Source of the DNA: Clostridiales bacterium
GTDB lineage: Bacteria; Bacillota; Clostridia; Lachnospirales; Lachnospiraceae
Assembly (NCBI GenBank): GCA_019424245.1
Contig: JAHYZV010000003.1
Coordinates: forward strand, 124,001 to 188,000
Length of the DNA: 64,000 nt
Direction: 5' to 3'
Position 1 is the stretch's first letter, and every line of letters begins with the position of its first letter. The notes beneath the pieces are model-generated. The model was not told the origin of the DNA. It was given only the letters and a program-made list of their open reading frames with translations, and did no database searches. Made by a program: the position numbers and the translations under genes. Below, in pieces: positions 26,572-35,275 of this stretch.

Positions 26572-27597
26572 ATGCCAAAGACATCAGCTAATGCTGAAAG
26601 AGGAATGGATGGTGTAGAAAAGGCTGCTATATTGCTTATTGCACTTGGACCAGAGAAATCAGCACAGATTTTTAAACATTTGAAAGAAGAAGAAATAGAA
26701 CAGCTGACACTTGAGATTGCAAACACAAGCAGTGTCTCACCTCAGACAAAAGAACAGGTGCTTAATGAGTTCTATGAGGTATGTCTTGCACAGCAGTATA
26801 TTGCTGAGGGTGGTATCACATATGCCAAAGAGCTTCTTGAAAAAGCACTTGGAGAAGATAAGGCAAGAGATGTTATTGGAAAGCTTACAGCGAGTCTGCA
26901 GGTTCGTCCATTTGAGTTTATCAGAAAAACAGATTCTACACAGCTTCTTAACTTTATACAGGATGAGCATCCTCAGACTATAGCCCTGATTCTTTCATAT
27001 CTTCCTGCAGCACAGGCTTCGAGTGTTGTTTCAGCACTGCCACCTGAAAAACAGGCGGATGTAGCCAAGAGAATTGCCATGATGGACAGAACATCGCCTG
27101 ATGTTATCAAGCAGGTTGAGAAGGTACTTGAAAGGAAGCTTGCCTCACTTGTTAATCAGGATTACACAATTGTTGGTGGTGTTGATGCCATTGTTGAAAT
27201 TCTTAATTCTGTTGACAGAGGAACAGAGAAGCATATTATGGAAACTCTTGAGGTTGAAGAGCCAGAGCTTGCTGATGAAATCCGTAAGAAGATGTTCGTA
27301 TTTGAAGATATTCTTTCTCTTGATAACAGAGCTATTCAGAGAGTACTCAGGGATGTTGATAATCATGATCTTGCTCTTGCACTTAAGGGGGCTACAGAGG
27401 AAGTTCAGAATGTTATTCTTAATAACCTTTCAACACGTCTTGCTTCTATGATTAAGGAAGATATGGAATATATGGGACCTGTACGTATGAAAGATGTTGA
27501 AGATGCTCAGCAGAAGATTGTTAATATTATCAGAAAGCTTGAAGATTCAGCAGAGATTGTAATATCACGTGGTGGAGGTGACGAGATAATTGTCTAA
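26572..27597 (+). CDS. fliG: Flagellar motor switch protein FliG
   Basis: FliG couples the MS ring, FliM and the stator to generate torque. The 341-residue protein has the N-terminal FliF-binding domain, the EHPQTIALILSYL armadillo (middle) motif and the C-terminal torque helix with VFEDILSLDNRAIQRVLRDVD, which carries the charged residues facing MotA. ATG 26572 is chosen because GGAGA lies 9 bases upstream; an ATG at 26542 has no good site. The 3' end overlaps fliH by 8 bases, a sign of translational coupling. Confidence 0.95.
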   Translation: MPKTSANAERGMDGVEKAAILLIALGPEKSAQIFKHLKEEEIEQLTLEIANTSSVSPQTKEQVLNEFYEVCLAQQYIAEGGITYAKELLEKALGEDKARDVIGKLTASLQVRPFEFIRKTDSTQLLNFIQDEHPQTIALILSYLPAAQASSVVSALPPEKQADVAKRIAMMDRTSPDVIKQVEKVLERKLASLVNQDYTIVGGVDAIVEILNSVDRGTEKHIMETLEVEEPELADEIRKKMFVFEDILSLDNRAIQRVLRDVDNHDLALALKGATEEVQNVILNNLSTRLASMIKEDMEYMGPVRMKDVEDAQQKIVNIIRKLEDSAEIVISRGGGDEIIV

Positions 27598-28426
27598 TCT
27601 GTTAAAACGTGTATACACGGTGAATAAGGACGAAAGAGTAATTGATTATAATGATCTGATTAAGAAAAAGCTAGAGGCAATCATGGAGTCTAAACATGCA
27701 GCAGTTGATACAGATGGATTTGTTAGCGGACTCAATGCGGACGTTGTTGAAGAACTTATATCAGATGATAGTTCGGAAGAACTAATACAGGATAGCGGAG
27801 CTGATTCTGACCAGTCTGCGGCTGCATTGGAAAATGCTAATGCTGAAGCAGCAAGAATTATAGAAGATGCCAGACTTCAGGCTGAACAGATTGTTTCAGA
27901 AGCAAATAGAAATGCTGATACTGCATTTGAAGAAGCCAAACAGAATGGCTATTATGAAGGCTGTTCTAAGGCAGATGCGGAAATTGAAAAGAAGCAGCAG
28001 GAGCTTGAGACGGAGTACAATAAGAAAAAATCAGAACTTGAAAATGAATATAACGAGCTAAAGGACTCTATAGAACCTGAACTTGTGGAAGTTATTACAG
28101 ATGTATTCAGAAAAGTCACAGGTGTTGTAACGGAGGATAATCATGATATTATCCTGCATCTCATTAACGATGTCATGCATAACGCAGATGCAAGCAGAGA
28201 TTTTGTTATAAAAGTATCGCCTGATGATTATAGTTTTCTTATTAATAATCAGGGCAAGATATATTGTGCAATGTCAAGAGAGGTCAATATAGATATTGTG
28301 GAAGATGTTACGCTTGAACGGAATCAGTGCATGATAGAGACGAATACAGGTATATTTAACTGTAGCCTTGATATTGAACTTAATAAGCTTATTAATAATA
28401 TTAAACTTTTAAGCTGCACAGGCTGA
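27590..28426 (+). CDS. fliH: Flagellar assembly protein FliH
   Basis: FliH holds the export ATPase FliI at the switch complex. The 278-residue protein has an acidic N-terminal part, a long Ala/Glu-rich coiled coil (about 80-165, with NAEAARIIEDARLQAEQIVS) and a C-terminal V-ATPase-E-like domain. The start is TTG at 27590, inside the fliG end, with GGAGGTG 9 bases upstream; the N-terminus SNLLKRVYTVNKDERVIDYN fits FliH proteins of clostridia. Confidence 0.88.
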   Translation: MSNLLKRVYTVNKDERVIDYNDLIKKKLEAIMESKHAAVDTDGFVSGLNADVVEELISDDSSEELIQDSGADSDQSAAALENANAEAARIIEDARLQAEQIVSEANRNADTAFEEAKQNGYYEGCSKADAEIEKKQQELETEYNKKKSELENEYNELKDSIEPELVEVITDVFRKVTGVVTEDNHDIILHLINDVMHNADASRDFVIKVSPDDYSFLINNQGKIYCAMSREVNIDIVEDVTLERNQCMIETNTGIFNCSLDIELNKLINNIKLLSCTG

Positions 28427-28472
28427 TGTTACAAGTATGATCAGAACTAATTTTATTGTTAAGGAGGATGAT

Positions 28473-29822
28473 ATGTCATCAATTAATAAAAACAAATATT
28501 TATCGCTGACAGAAAAATCCTTCTATAAGAAACTTGGGAAAGTGACTAAGATTGTTGGTCTTACTATTGAATCGGTAGGACCGGATGCCAAGCTTAATGA
28601 TTTGTGCAGAATTTATTCTGCGGATAACAGTCAGGAATTATATGCAGAGGTAGTTGGATTTAATGATTCAAATGTGCTTCTTATGCCATATGATGTTGTG
28701 GATGGGATAGGTCCGGGAAGTGTTGTTGAGAATATGGAACGACCTTTGTCGGTAAAGGTTGGTGATGGCATACTAGGACATACACTTGATGGACTTGGGA
28801 ATCCTACGGATGGTTCTGAATTAGAATATACAGATGAATATCCGGTTGAGGCAGCACCGCCAGATCCTATGGACAGGGAGATAATAAGCAAGGTGCTTCC
28901 TCTTGGCGTAAAGGCTGTAGACGGATTACTTACTGTTGGCAAGGGACAGCGAATAGGCATATTTGCCGGAAGTGGCGTAGGAAAAAGTACACTTCTTGGT
29001 ATGTTTGCAAGAAATACTAAAGCCGATATTAATGTTATTGCTCTTATAGGAGAGCGAGGCAGGGAAGTAAGAGAATTCGTTGAGCGGGATTTAGGCCCGG
29101 AAGGTATGGCACGAAGTGTCCTTGTTGTTGCAACATCGGATAAGCCTGCTCTCATACGAAATAAGGCTGCGAAGACTGCAACAGCAATAGCAGAATATTT
29201 CAGGGATCAGGGCAAGGATGTGCTTCTTATGATGGATTCACTCACACGTTTTTCTATGGCACAGCGGGAGATTGGACTTGCGTCAGGTGAACCGCCAGTG
29301 ACAAGAGGCTATCCACCGAGTGTATACAGTGAAATGCCAAAGCTTCTTGAGAGGGCGGGGATGTCGGACAAAGGTTCTATTACAGGGCTGTATACTGTTT
29401 TGGTTGATGGTGATGATTTTAATGAACCTATAACAGATACTGCACGAAGTATTCTTGATGGACATATTGTGTTGTCAAGAAAGTTAGGACAGAAAAATCA
29501 TTATCCTGCAATTGATGTTTTACAGAGCATATCAAGATGTATGAGTCAGATTGTAGACAAGAAGCATAAACAGATGGCTGGCAGAATGAAAAATGTAATG
29601 GCGACTTATAATGAAGCAGAAGATCTTATTAATATTGGTGCGTATAAGAGCGGCTCTAACCGTAATATTGATTATGCTATATATAAGATTGATGCAGTTA
29701 ATAAGTTCCTTATGCAGCAGACGGATGAAAAGTTTGATTTTGAAGATGAAGTCACACAACTGTCAGATATATTTGCGGATTATGAAGCATTTGAAAATGG
29801 CTCACTTCAGTTAAAGAAATAG
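28473..29822 (+). CDS. fliI: Flagellum-specific export ATPase FliI
   Basis: FliI is the F1-beta-like ATPase that helps feed subunits into the flagellar export gate. The 449-residue protein has Walker A at about residue 169 (GSGVGKST), LIGERGREVREFVE, Walker B VLLMMDSLTRFSMAQREIGL, and the GEPPVTRGYPPSVYSEMPKLLERAG block diagnostic of FliI. ATG 28473 is chosen because AAGGAGG lies 5 bases upstream; an earlier in-frame ATG (28437) lacks one. Confidence 0.96.
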   Translation: MSSINKNKYLSLTEKSFYKKLGKVTKIVGLTIESVGPDAKLNDLCRIYSADNSQELYAEVVGFNDSNVLLMPYDVVDGIGPGSVVENMERPLSVKVGDGILGHTLDGLGNPTDGSELEYTDEYPVEAAPPDPMDREIISKVLPLGVKAVDGLLTVGKGQRIGIFAGSGVGKSTLLGMFARNTKADINVIALIGERGREVREFVERDLGPEGMARSVLVVATSDKPALIRNKAAKTATAIAEYFRDQGKDVLLMMDSLTRFSMAQREIGLASGEPPVTRGYPPSVYSEMPKLLERAGMSDKGSITGLYTVLVDGDDFNEPITDTARSILDGHIVLSRKLGQKNHYPAIDVLQSISRCMSQIVDKKHKQMAGRMKNVMATYNEAEDLINIGAYKSGSNRNIDYAIYKIDAVNKFLMQQTDEKFDFEDEVTQLSDIFADYEAFENGSLQLKK

Positions 29823-29833
29823 TGGAGGCATGA

Positions 29834-30280
29834 ATGGCAAAATTTTTATACAGCATGCAGAATGTTCTTGATATTAAAGAACGCCTGGAAACACAGGCTA
29901 AAACTGAATATGCTGAGATGAATAACAGGCTTTTCATTGAAGAGGAAACTATGAAAAGACTCGGAAAAAGGCTTGATTCATATGAAAATCTTGCGAGAAG
30001 CTCTGCATCAGAAAGACTTGATATTATGGAAATGCGCAGATGTAATGAGGCAATTGATATTATCAAGAACCAGATGACACAGCAGGCGGTCAGAATAAGG
30101 ATTGCACAGCGCAATGTTGATAATGCAATGAAGAAACTGACTGAGGCAGTGCAGGACAGGAAAATTCATGAAAAACTGAAAGAGAAAGCATTTGAACAGT
30201 TTAAACTTGATATTAATGCTCAGGAAATGAAAGAGATAGATGAAACGGTGAGCTTTAAATATAATAACAAAGATGAGTAA
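29834..30280 (+). CDS. fliJ: Flagellar export chaperone FliJ
   Basis: The 148-residue protein is almost entirely coiled coil. It begins MAKFLYSMQNVLDIKERLET, like FliJ (F..sLq.vLd.ke..E). FliJ acts as the central stalk of the FliI ATPase and as an escort for export chaperones. It lies directly after fliI, the universal position. Confidence 0.88.
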   Translation: MAKFLYSMQNVLDIKERLETQAKTEYAEMNNRLFIEEETMKRLGKRLDSYENLARSSASERLDIMEMRRCNEAIDIIKNQMTQQAVRIRIAQRNVDNAMKKLTEAVQDRKIHEKLKEKAFEQFKLDINAQEMKEIDETVSFKYNNKDE

Positions 30281-30303
30281 TTGTTTTTGGGAGAAAGATT
30301 GAT

Positions 30304-31062
30304 ATGGCTAAGAAAAAAGATGTTAATATTGATGAACTTGATGATGAATCAGGAAAGAGTGGAAAGCTGGTAAGCATACTGGTTGCAATGCTTATTATTG
30401 TAATATGGCTTGTTATATTTGCACTTCTTATTAAGATGAATGTCGGCGGTATTGGAAGTAGTTTACGGCCATATCTTAAAAATGTTCCGGTAGTGAATAA
30501 GATTCTTCCAGCAGCTACAGATGAAGAGATTCAGGAAGAAACAGGGGGAAAGTACAAGAGCCTTTCTGAAGCAGTTGACAGAATTAAAGAACTTGAAGCA
30601 CAGCTTGATGAAAACAATAATAATGGGAATGCATCAGCCCAGACAATTGCTGAGCTTCAGGCTGAGATTGCCAGACTAAAAGTGTTTGAAGAGAATGCAC
30701 AGCATTATCAGGAACTTAAAGATAAGTTCGATACAGATGTTGTATATACAGATAATGCTCCAGATATAAGTGAATACAAATCGTGGTATGAAAGTATTGA
30801 TTCAGAAAATGCAGCAAAGCTTTACGAACAGGTTGTAAAGGATCTACAGTACTCACAGCAGGTTAAGGACTGGGCAGAAACATATTCTAAGATGGATGCG
30901 AAAAATGCGGCAGCTATTCTTGAAGAGATGACTGGAGATACAGATCTTGTTTCTGATATACTTCTTTGTATGACATCTAAACAGAGAGCAGCAATTCTTG
31001 CAGAGATGGATCCTGTATATGCTGCAAAACTTACAGTTATTATGTATCCTGCTAAAGGTTAA
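30304..31062 (+). CDS. motE: MotE-like flagellar protein with MgtE-N-type domain (YlxF position)
   Basis: The 252-residue protein has one membrane helix (about 20-42), a coiled coil (about 95-140) and a C-terminal MgtE-N-like helical domain (about 190-250; MDAKNAAAILEEM, SDILLCMTSKQRAAILAEMD, AAKLTVIM). This is the layout of MotE in alphaproteobacteria and YlxF in B. subtilis, which lies at the same place between fliJ and fliK. MotE acts as a MotC chaperone; the Firmicutes protein's task is less clear. Confidence 0.8.
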   Translation: MAKKKDVNIDELDDESGKSGKLVSILVAMLIIVIWLVIFALLIKMNVGGIGSSLRPYLKNVPVVNKILPAATDEEIQEETGGKYKSLSEAVDRIKELEAQLDENNNNGNASAQTIAELQAEIARLKVFEENAQHYQELKDKFDTDVVYTDNAPDISEYKSWYESIDSENAAKLYEQVVKDLQYSQQVKDWAETYSKMDAKNAAAILEEMTGDTDLVSDILLCMTSKQRAAILAEMDPVYAAKLTVIMYPAKG

Positions 31063-31078
31063 GTCTGTAGCACAGACT
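31062..31078 (+). promoter_or_regulatory. Tight stem-loop after the motE stop codon
   Basis: AGTCTGT (31062-31068) pairs perfectly with ACAGACT (31072-31078) around a 3-nt loop. No T-run follows, so it is more likely an mRNA stability or processing element than a terminator. Confidence 0.4.
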
Positions 31079-31140
31079 ACCGATATATAATATGGATTAG
31101 GTCTATCCTGATTCTAATATGAAGAAAGGAGGAGGATAAT

Positions 31141-32484
31141 ATGGTAAGTTCAGCTGTTACAGGAATGGTTCAGCCGGTTACTAAGGTGGCAGGAAGTGTT
31201 GGAAGCCAGTCTGGTCAGGATAATTCCGGGAATGTTGATTTTGCAAGGATAATGAATAGTTCTGTAAGAAACGATGTGACTGGGAATTCATCAAAGCAGA
31301 CTAATACATATTCAGCAGCTCCATCAGATTCACTTGTAAGCATGGGTGCTAATAAGTCTAACAAGAATGCAGATATTGTTACCACTAATTCAACTGTAAA
31401 AAATGTAAAAACAGATAATGCGGTTAAAGAAAACGATAACAAAATGACTCAGGATGTGCAGAATGCAGTGTCGGACATTAAAGAAAAGATTAAGGAAACA
31501 ATGAATGTATCTGATGAAGATATAGAGAGTGCTATGGAGAAGCTTGGAATTATAGCAGAGGATTTGCTTGACATGCAGAAGCTTACGGATCTTGTAGTTG
31601 CTCTTAGCGGAAACACTGATTCACTTGAGTTTTTGACAGATGCAGATTCAGTATCTATGCTCAATGATATACTGGAATATGCAAAGTCTGTGACAGATAA
31701 TCTGGAAGATGTGTATAATATGGACATTGATTCAATTAAAGAAATGCTTGTTTCTGCGAAGGATGATGTTAAACAGTATGTTAAACAGTCTGTGGTGAAA
31801 GAAGATGCACAGCCAGAAGAACGGCCGGAAGCAGCATCACAGTATGAGTTAAGCAATGTAATTGCACAGAAGACTAAAGTGCAGGCTGATAATGACAATA
31901 ATGCGGATGATAAGCAGCAGACTCATATGTCTGATAAAGCATCTGTGGGAAATGAAAACTTTACCGGGAATATGGCACAGAACATCCAGAATGCTTTCAG
32001 CGAGATTATTGATGAAGTTTCTAATGTTAATGAAGCTGATATTGTAAGACAGGTTGTAGAACAGATTAAGGTTACAACAGGACAGCAGCTTTCAAGCATT
32101 GAAATTATGCTTAATCCTGAGAATCTTGGAAAAGTACATATAGCTGTCACAGCAAGACAGGGAGTAATTACAGCACAGCTTACAGCACAGAATGAACAGG
32201 TAAAAGCTGCTCTTGAAAATCAGATGACAGCTTTGAAAGAACATTTTAACAATCAGGGTGTGAAGGTTGAATCTGTAGAGATTACTGTACAGAGTCATGG
32301 TTTTGAATCACAGCAGAATCTCGAAGGTAATAATTCAGAACAGGCTGGTCAGGAAAAGAAGACTCATAGAAAGCTTGATCTTAGCAGTCTTGAAGAACTG
32401 GAAGAATCTGATATGACTGATGAAGAAATCAGGGCAAAAGATGCTATTGTTAATGGCGACAGCAGTGTTGAATATTCAGCATAG
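31141..32484 (+). CDS. fliK: Flagellar hook-length control protein FliK
   Basis: FliK is exported to measure the hook and then switches export specificity through FlhB. The 447-residue protein has a low-complexity N-terminal half rich in Ser/Asn/Asp, expected of the ruler part. The C-terminal Flg_hook domain (about 310-395) has SSIEIMLNPENLGKVHIAV and LENQMTALKEHFNNQGVKV, and switches export through FlhB. RBS AAAGGAGGAGG lies 6 bases before ATG 31141, unusually strong. Confidence 0.9.
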   Translation: MVSSAVTGMVQPVTKVAGSVGSQSGQDNSGNVDFARIMNSSVRNDVTGNSSKQTNTYSAAPSDSLVSMGANKSNKNADIVTTNSTVKNVKTDNAVKENDNKMTQDVQNAVSDIKEKIKETMNVSDEDIESAMEKLGIIAEDLLDMQKLTDLVVALSGNTDSLEFLTDADSVSMLNDILEYAKSVTDNLEDVYNMDIDSIKEMLVSAKDDVKQYVKQSVVKEDAQPEERPEAASQYELSNVIAQKTKVQADNDNNADDKQQTHMSDKASVGNENFTGNMAQNIQNAFSEIIDEVSNVNEADIVRQVVEQIKVTTGQQLSSIEIMLNPENLGKVHIAVTARQGVITAQLTAQNEQVKAALENQMTALKEHFNNQGVKVESVEITVQSHGFESQQNLEGNNSEQAGQEKKTHRKLDLSSLEELEESDMTDEEIRAKDAIVNGDSSVEYSA

Positions 32485-32509
32485 AATAAGATGAGAAAGG
32501 AGATAATAT

Positions 32510-33028
32510 ATGGCTAGTACGATAGGTGCATGGTCTTATGTGAAGAATGATGGTTCATTAAGTACAAAGGACGATGTTAACAGCAACTTAAGTTCAACAG
32601 GAAAGAATAAGAGTACTACTAATAAGACAACGCTTGATGTTGAACAGTTTTTACAGCTTATGGTAGCTGAGATGCAGAACCAGGATCCGCTAGAACCTAC
32701 AGATAATTCGGATTATATGGCACAGCTTGCTACATTTACACAGGTTGAAGCTACTAAAGAAATGAATGATAATACATTACAGGATATGGCATCTAACCTT
32801 GTGGGTAAGCAGGTTATAATGACTACAACACAGAACAGCAATGGTTATATAGGCGGAACTGTTGATTATTGGGAAACAATAAATGGAACTGTTTATCTTG
32901 GAATTGGTGGAAAGCTTTATGATATTGCAGATCTTGATACTGTAATGGACAAGGACTATTTTGACAAATGGAAAGGAAATGGTTCTACAACAGATACTAA
33001 GACAGAGGATACAAAACCTAGGGAGTGA
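32510..33028 (+). CDS. flgD: Flagellar hook capping protein FlgD
   Basis: FlgD forms the scaffold that adds hook subunits. The 172-residue protein has the hallmark LDVEQFLQLMVAEMQNQDPL, then DNSDYMAQLATFTQVEA. A short beta-rich region follows (SNLVGKQVIM...). It is shorter than enteric FlgD, as is common in Firmicutes. It starts at ATG 32510 behind AAAGGAGA. Confidence 0.93.
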   Translation: MASTIGAWSYVKNDGSLSTKDDVNSNLSSTGKNKSTTNKTTLDVEQFLQLMVAEMQNQDPLEPTDNSDYMAQLATFTQVEATKEMNDNTLQDMASNLVGKQVIMTTTQNSNGYIGGTVDYWETINGTVYLGIGGKLYDIADLDTVMDKDYFDKWKGNGSTTDTKTEDTKPRE

Positions 33029-33033
33029 CCGTT

Positions 33034-33465
33034 ATGATGAATAATATGATAGGTAATAATATTGCTTCTATCGAAAAGATGACGGACATTATAGGAAAGA
33101 AGAATTCTGATAATGTTGATAAAATGTATAATGGCAAAACATTTGCTGATATATATAATCAGAAGCGTTCGATTGAAGAGGTTATTTCCGACAGCGATAT
33201 TAAATCGTCAAAAGGGTTGAAGTTCTCTAAACATGCTGGTGAAAGGCTTGAACAGAGAGATATCCGGTTATCAGACGAACAGATGACAAGGCTTGAGGAA
33301 GGAACCGAAAAAGCAATTTTGAAAGGAATCAAAGAATCGCTCGTTATAGTTGATGATCTGTCTTTTATAGTTAATACAAGAAACAGAACAGTGATTACGG
33401 CGATGGATCAGAATAACAATGAAGACAATATCTATACTAATATTGATGGAGCAGTAATTATTTAG
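33034..33465 (+). CDS. Flagellar operon protein, TIGR02530-like
   Basis: The 143-residue protein has an ordinary N-terminal half and a conserved core KGLKFSKHAGERLEQRDI, then a helix and VDDLSFIVNTRNRTVITAMD. I recognise this as the small family TIGR02530 found between flgD and flgE in many Firmicutes flagellar operons. Its task is unknown; the position suggests hook assembly. ATG 33034 is chosen; an upstream GTG at 33025 has no site. It begins 5 bases after the flgD stop. Confidence 0.75.
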   Translation: MMNNMIGNNIASIEKMTDIIGKKNSDNVDKMYNGKTFADIYNQKRSIEEVISDSDIKSSKGLKFSKHAGERLEQRDIRLSDEQMTRLEEGTEKAILKGIKESLVIVDDLSFIVNTRNRTVITAMDQNNNEDNIYTNIDGAVII

Positions 33466-33486
33466 CTGGACCGCAAGGAGGCGAAT

Positions 33487-33531
33487 GTCCCTGAATGCCA
33501 GAAGGGACGATGCTTTATTGATGAATGCATC
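33487..33531 (+). promoter_or_regulatory. Tandem short hairpins in the flgE leader
   Basis: GTCCC (33487-33491) pairs with GGGAC (33504-33508), and directly after it GATGC (33509-33513) pairs with GCATC (33527-33531). The pair fills the 105-base gap between the TIGR02530-like gene and flgE. It could tune flgE translation or protect its mRNA. The stems are short, so confidence is low. Confidence 0.35.
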
Positions 33532-33570
33532 AGATATATGTCTTTACATATTTATGGAGGAACAAATATT

Positions 33571-34896
33571 ATGATGAGATCAATGTACTCTGCTGTGTCA
33601 GGTCTTAAGGCACATCAGACAAGAATGGACGTTATTGGTAATAATATTGCCAATGTTAATACTGTGGCATATAAGTCACAGTCTATGACTTTTTCAGAAG
33701 TTTTTTATCAGACAACTCAGATTGCGTCCGGACCTAATGCAGAAACAGGAAAGGGAGGAACTAATGCTATGCAGATTGGTCTTGGATCATCTGTTGGTTC
33801 TATCTCTACAGCAATTTCTTCAGAAGGTGGTTCTGAGAGAACTGATAATGCATTTGACTTAAAGATTGGTGGAAGTTCTTTCTTTATAGTTAACAGTGCG
33901 GGTAATACATTCTTCACAAGAGCCGGTAATTTTAAGGTTGATGAGTCAGGTGCTCTTGTAACAACAGGTGGCGCTAATGTAATGGGCTGGCAGGTTGATG
34001 AATCTGGTAATGCAAAAAGAGACCTTGTATCAAAGCTGTATGTTAACAGTCCGGATGTTGCATATACTTCACCAGAAAGAACTTCATCTGTTACGGTAAC
34101 AGGTAACCTTAATGCAGGTTCTAAGGATACAAGTACTACAACTATTAATTTTTATGACAGCCTTGGTAATTCTTATCAGGCAACAGTTAATCTTGTGTAT
34201 GCAGGCGTTCAGGGAGATAATACGCAGTATACAATTGAGCCTGTTTCAGTTTCAAAGAATGGTAAGCCGACAGACCTTACATTTACTGCGTCAGCACCAT
34301 TATCATTTAATACACTTACAGGTCTTGCCGATGCATCCAATTCAGATATTAAGCTTACATTTTCTAATAACGGGACTGCATCAGATGCTATTGAAGGCGT
34401 TGATTTGAGAGTTATCGGTGAAAGCGAGACAAGTCCTGTACTTACGATGGATGCATCTGGAATTACAATGTTTTCAGAAAAGACTAATCTTAATTCAGAG
34501 CTTGGCATTAATGGACTTGGAAAAGGCAAGGCAGTAGGTAAGATGACATCGGTTGGTGTTGATTCATCAGGATATATTGTGGCAAGCTATAGCAATGGTG
34601 TTACTAAGAATATTGGACAGATAGCAGTTGCTTCTTTCTCTAACCCTGAAGGTCTTCAGAAAGAAGGCGATAATCTTTATTCAGCAACACTTAATTCTGG
34701 AACTTTTGATGGAATTGGTCAGGATGTTACAGAAGGTGATGGAAGTATTTCATCAGGAGTACTTGAGATGTCTAATGTGGATCTCTCTTCAGAATTTACA
34801 AATCTGATTACAACTCAGAGAGGATATCAGGCTAATTCGAGAATTATTACTGTATCCGATACATTACTTGAAGAACTTATTAATCTTAAGAGATAA
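33571..34896 (+). CDS. flgE: Flagellar hook protein FlgE
   Basis: FlgE builds the hook. The 441-residue protein has the N-terminal rod/hook motif (MYSAVSGLKAHQTRMDVIG, NNIANVNTVAYKSQ), the beta-rich body with GGSSFFIVNSAGNTFFTRAG, and the C-terminal DLSSEFTNLITTQRGYQANSR helix. ATG 33571 is chosen because GGAGGA lies 9 bases upstream; the longer frame from 33538 has no site. I see no sign of truncation. Confidence 0.95.
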   Translation: MMRSMYSAVSGLKAHQTRMDVIGNNIANVNTVAYKSQSMTFSEVFYQTTQIASGPNAETGKGGTNAMQIGLGSSVGSISTAISSEGGSERTDNAFDLKIGGSSFFIVNSAGNTFFTRAGNFKVDESGALVTTGGANVMGWQVDESGNAKRDLVSKLYVNSPDVAYTSPERTSSVTVTGNLNAGSKDTSTTTINFYDSLGNSYQATVNLVYAGVQGDNTQYTIEPVSVSKNGKPTDLTFTASAPLSFNTLTGLADASNSDIKLTFSNNGTASDAIEGVDLRVIGESETSPVLTMDASGITMFSEKTNLNSELGINGLGKGKAVGKMTSVGVDSSGYIVASYSNGVTKNIGQIAVASFSNPEGLQKEGDNLYSATLNSGTFDGIGQDVTEGDGSISSGVLEMSNVDLSSEFTNLITTQRGYQANSRIITVSDTLLEELINLKR

Positions 34897-34913
34897 TTGA
34901 CATGAAAAGATAT

Positions 34914-34958
34914 TTATGGCGAATTATTACAAGTATTCCTTGCAATAATTCGCCATAA
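34914..34958 (+). terminator. Long perfect stem-loop after flgE, possible partial terminator
   Basis: A 15-bp perfect stem (34914-34928 with 34944-34958) has a 15-nt loop that can pair again (CAAG with CTTG). It is followed by AGTGTTTTAA, a weak T-run. It is the largest hairpin inside the operon. It may stop part of the transcription or protect the flgE mRNA 3' end; flbD follows 65 bases on. Confidence 0.55.
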
Positions 34959-35023
34959 GTGTTTTAATATATATAGTTGATTTTAAGCGGGGTACTATAC
35001 CTTATGTGGTATCGGGAGGAATT

Positions 35024-35236
35024 ATGATTGATGTAACACGGTTTAATGGAAAAAGCTTTGTGATTAACGCAGAACTGATTGAAGTTATGGAGGAAACACC
35101 TGATACTGTTATAACCCTGACAACAGGACATAAATACGTTGTCAAGGAAAGCGTAGAAGAGGTATATAGCAAGGTTATTACTTATAAGAGAAATATAATT
35201 GGTAATCTGTATGCGTCTGGTACAGATACTAAGTGA
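35024..35236 (+). CDS. swrD: FlbD/SwrD family flagellar protein
   Basis: The 70-residue protein (MIDVTRFNGKSFVINAELIE, then a hydrophobic/charged strand, TGHKYVVKESVEEV) matches the FlbD family. The B. subtilis member SwrD raises flagellar motor power for swarming. ATG 35024 is chosen since GGGAGG lies just upstream. It lies directly before motAB, which supports a motor-power role. Confidence 0.85.
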   Translation: MIDVTRFNGKSFVINAELIEVMEETPDTVITLTTGHKYVVKESVEEVYSKVITYKRNIIGNLYASGTDTK

Positions 35237-35275
35237 TAATATATATAGAATACTAGAGACTTGGAAGGGGCAATT

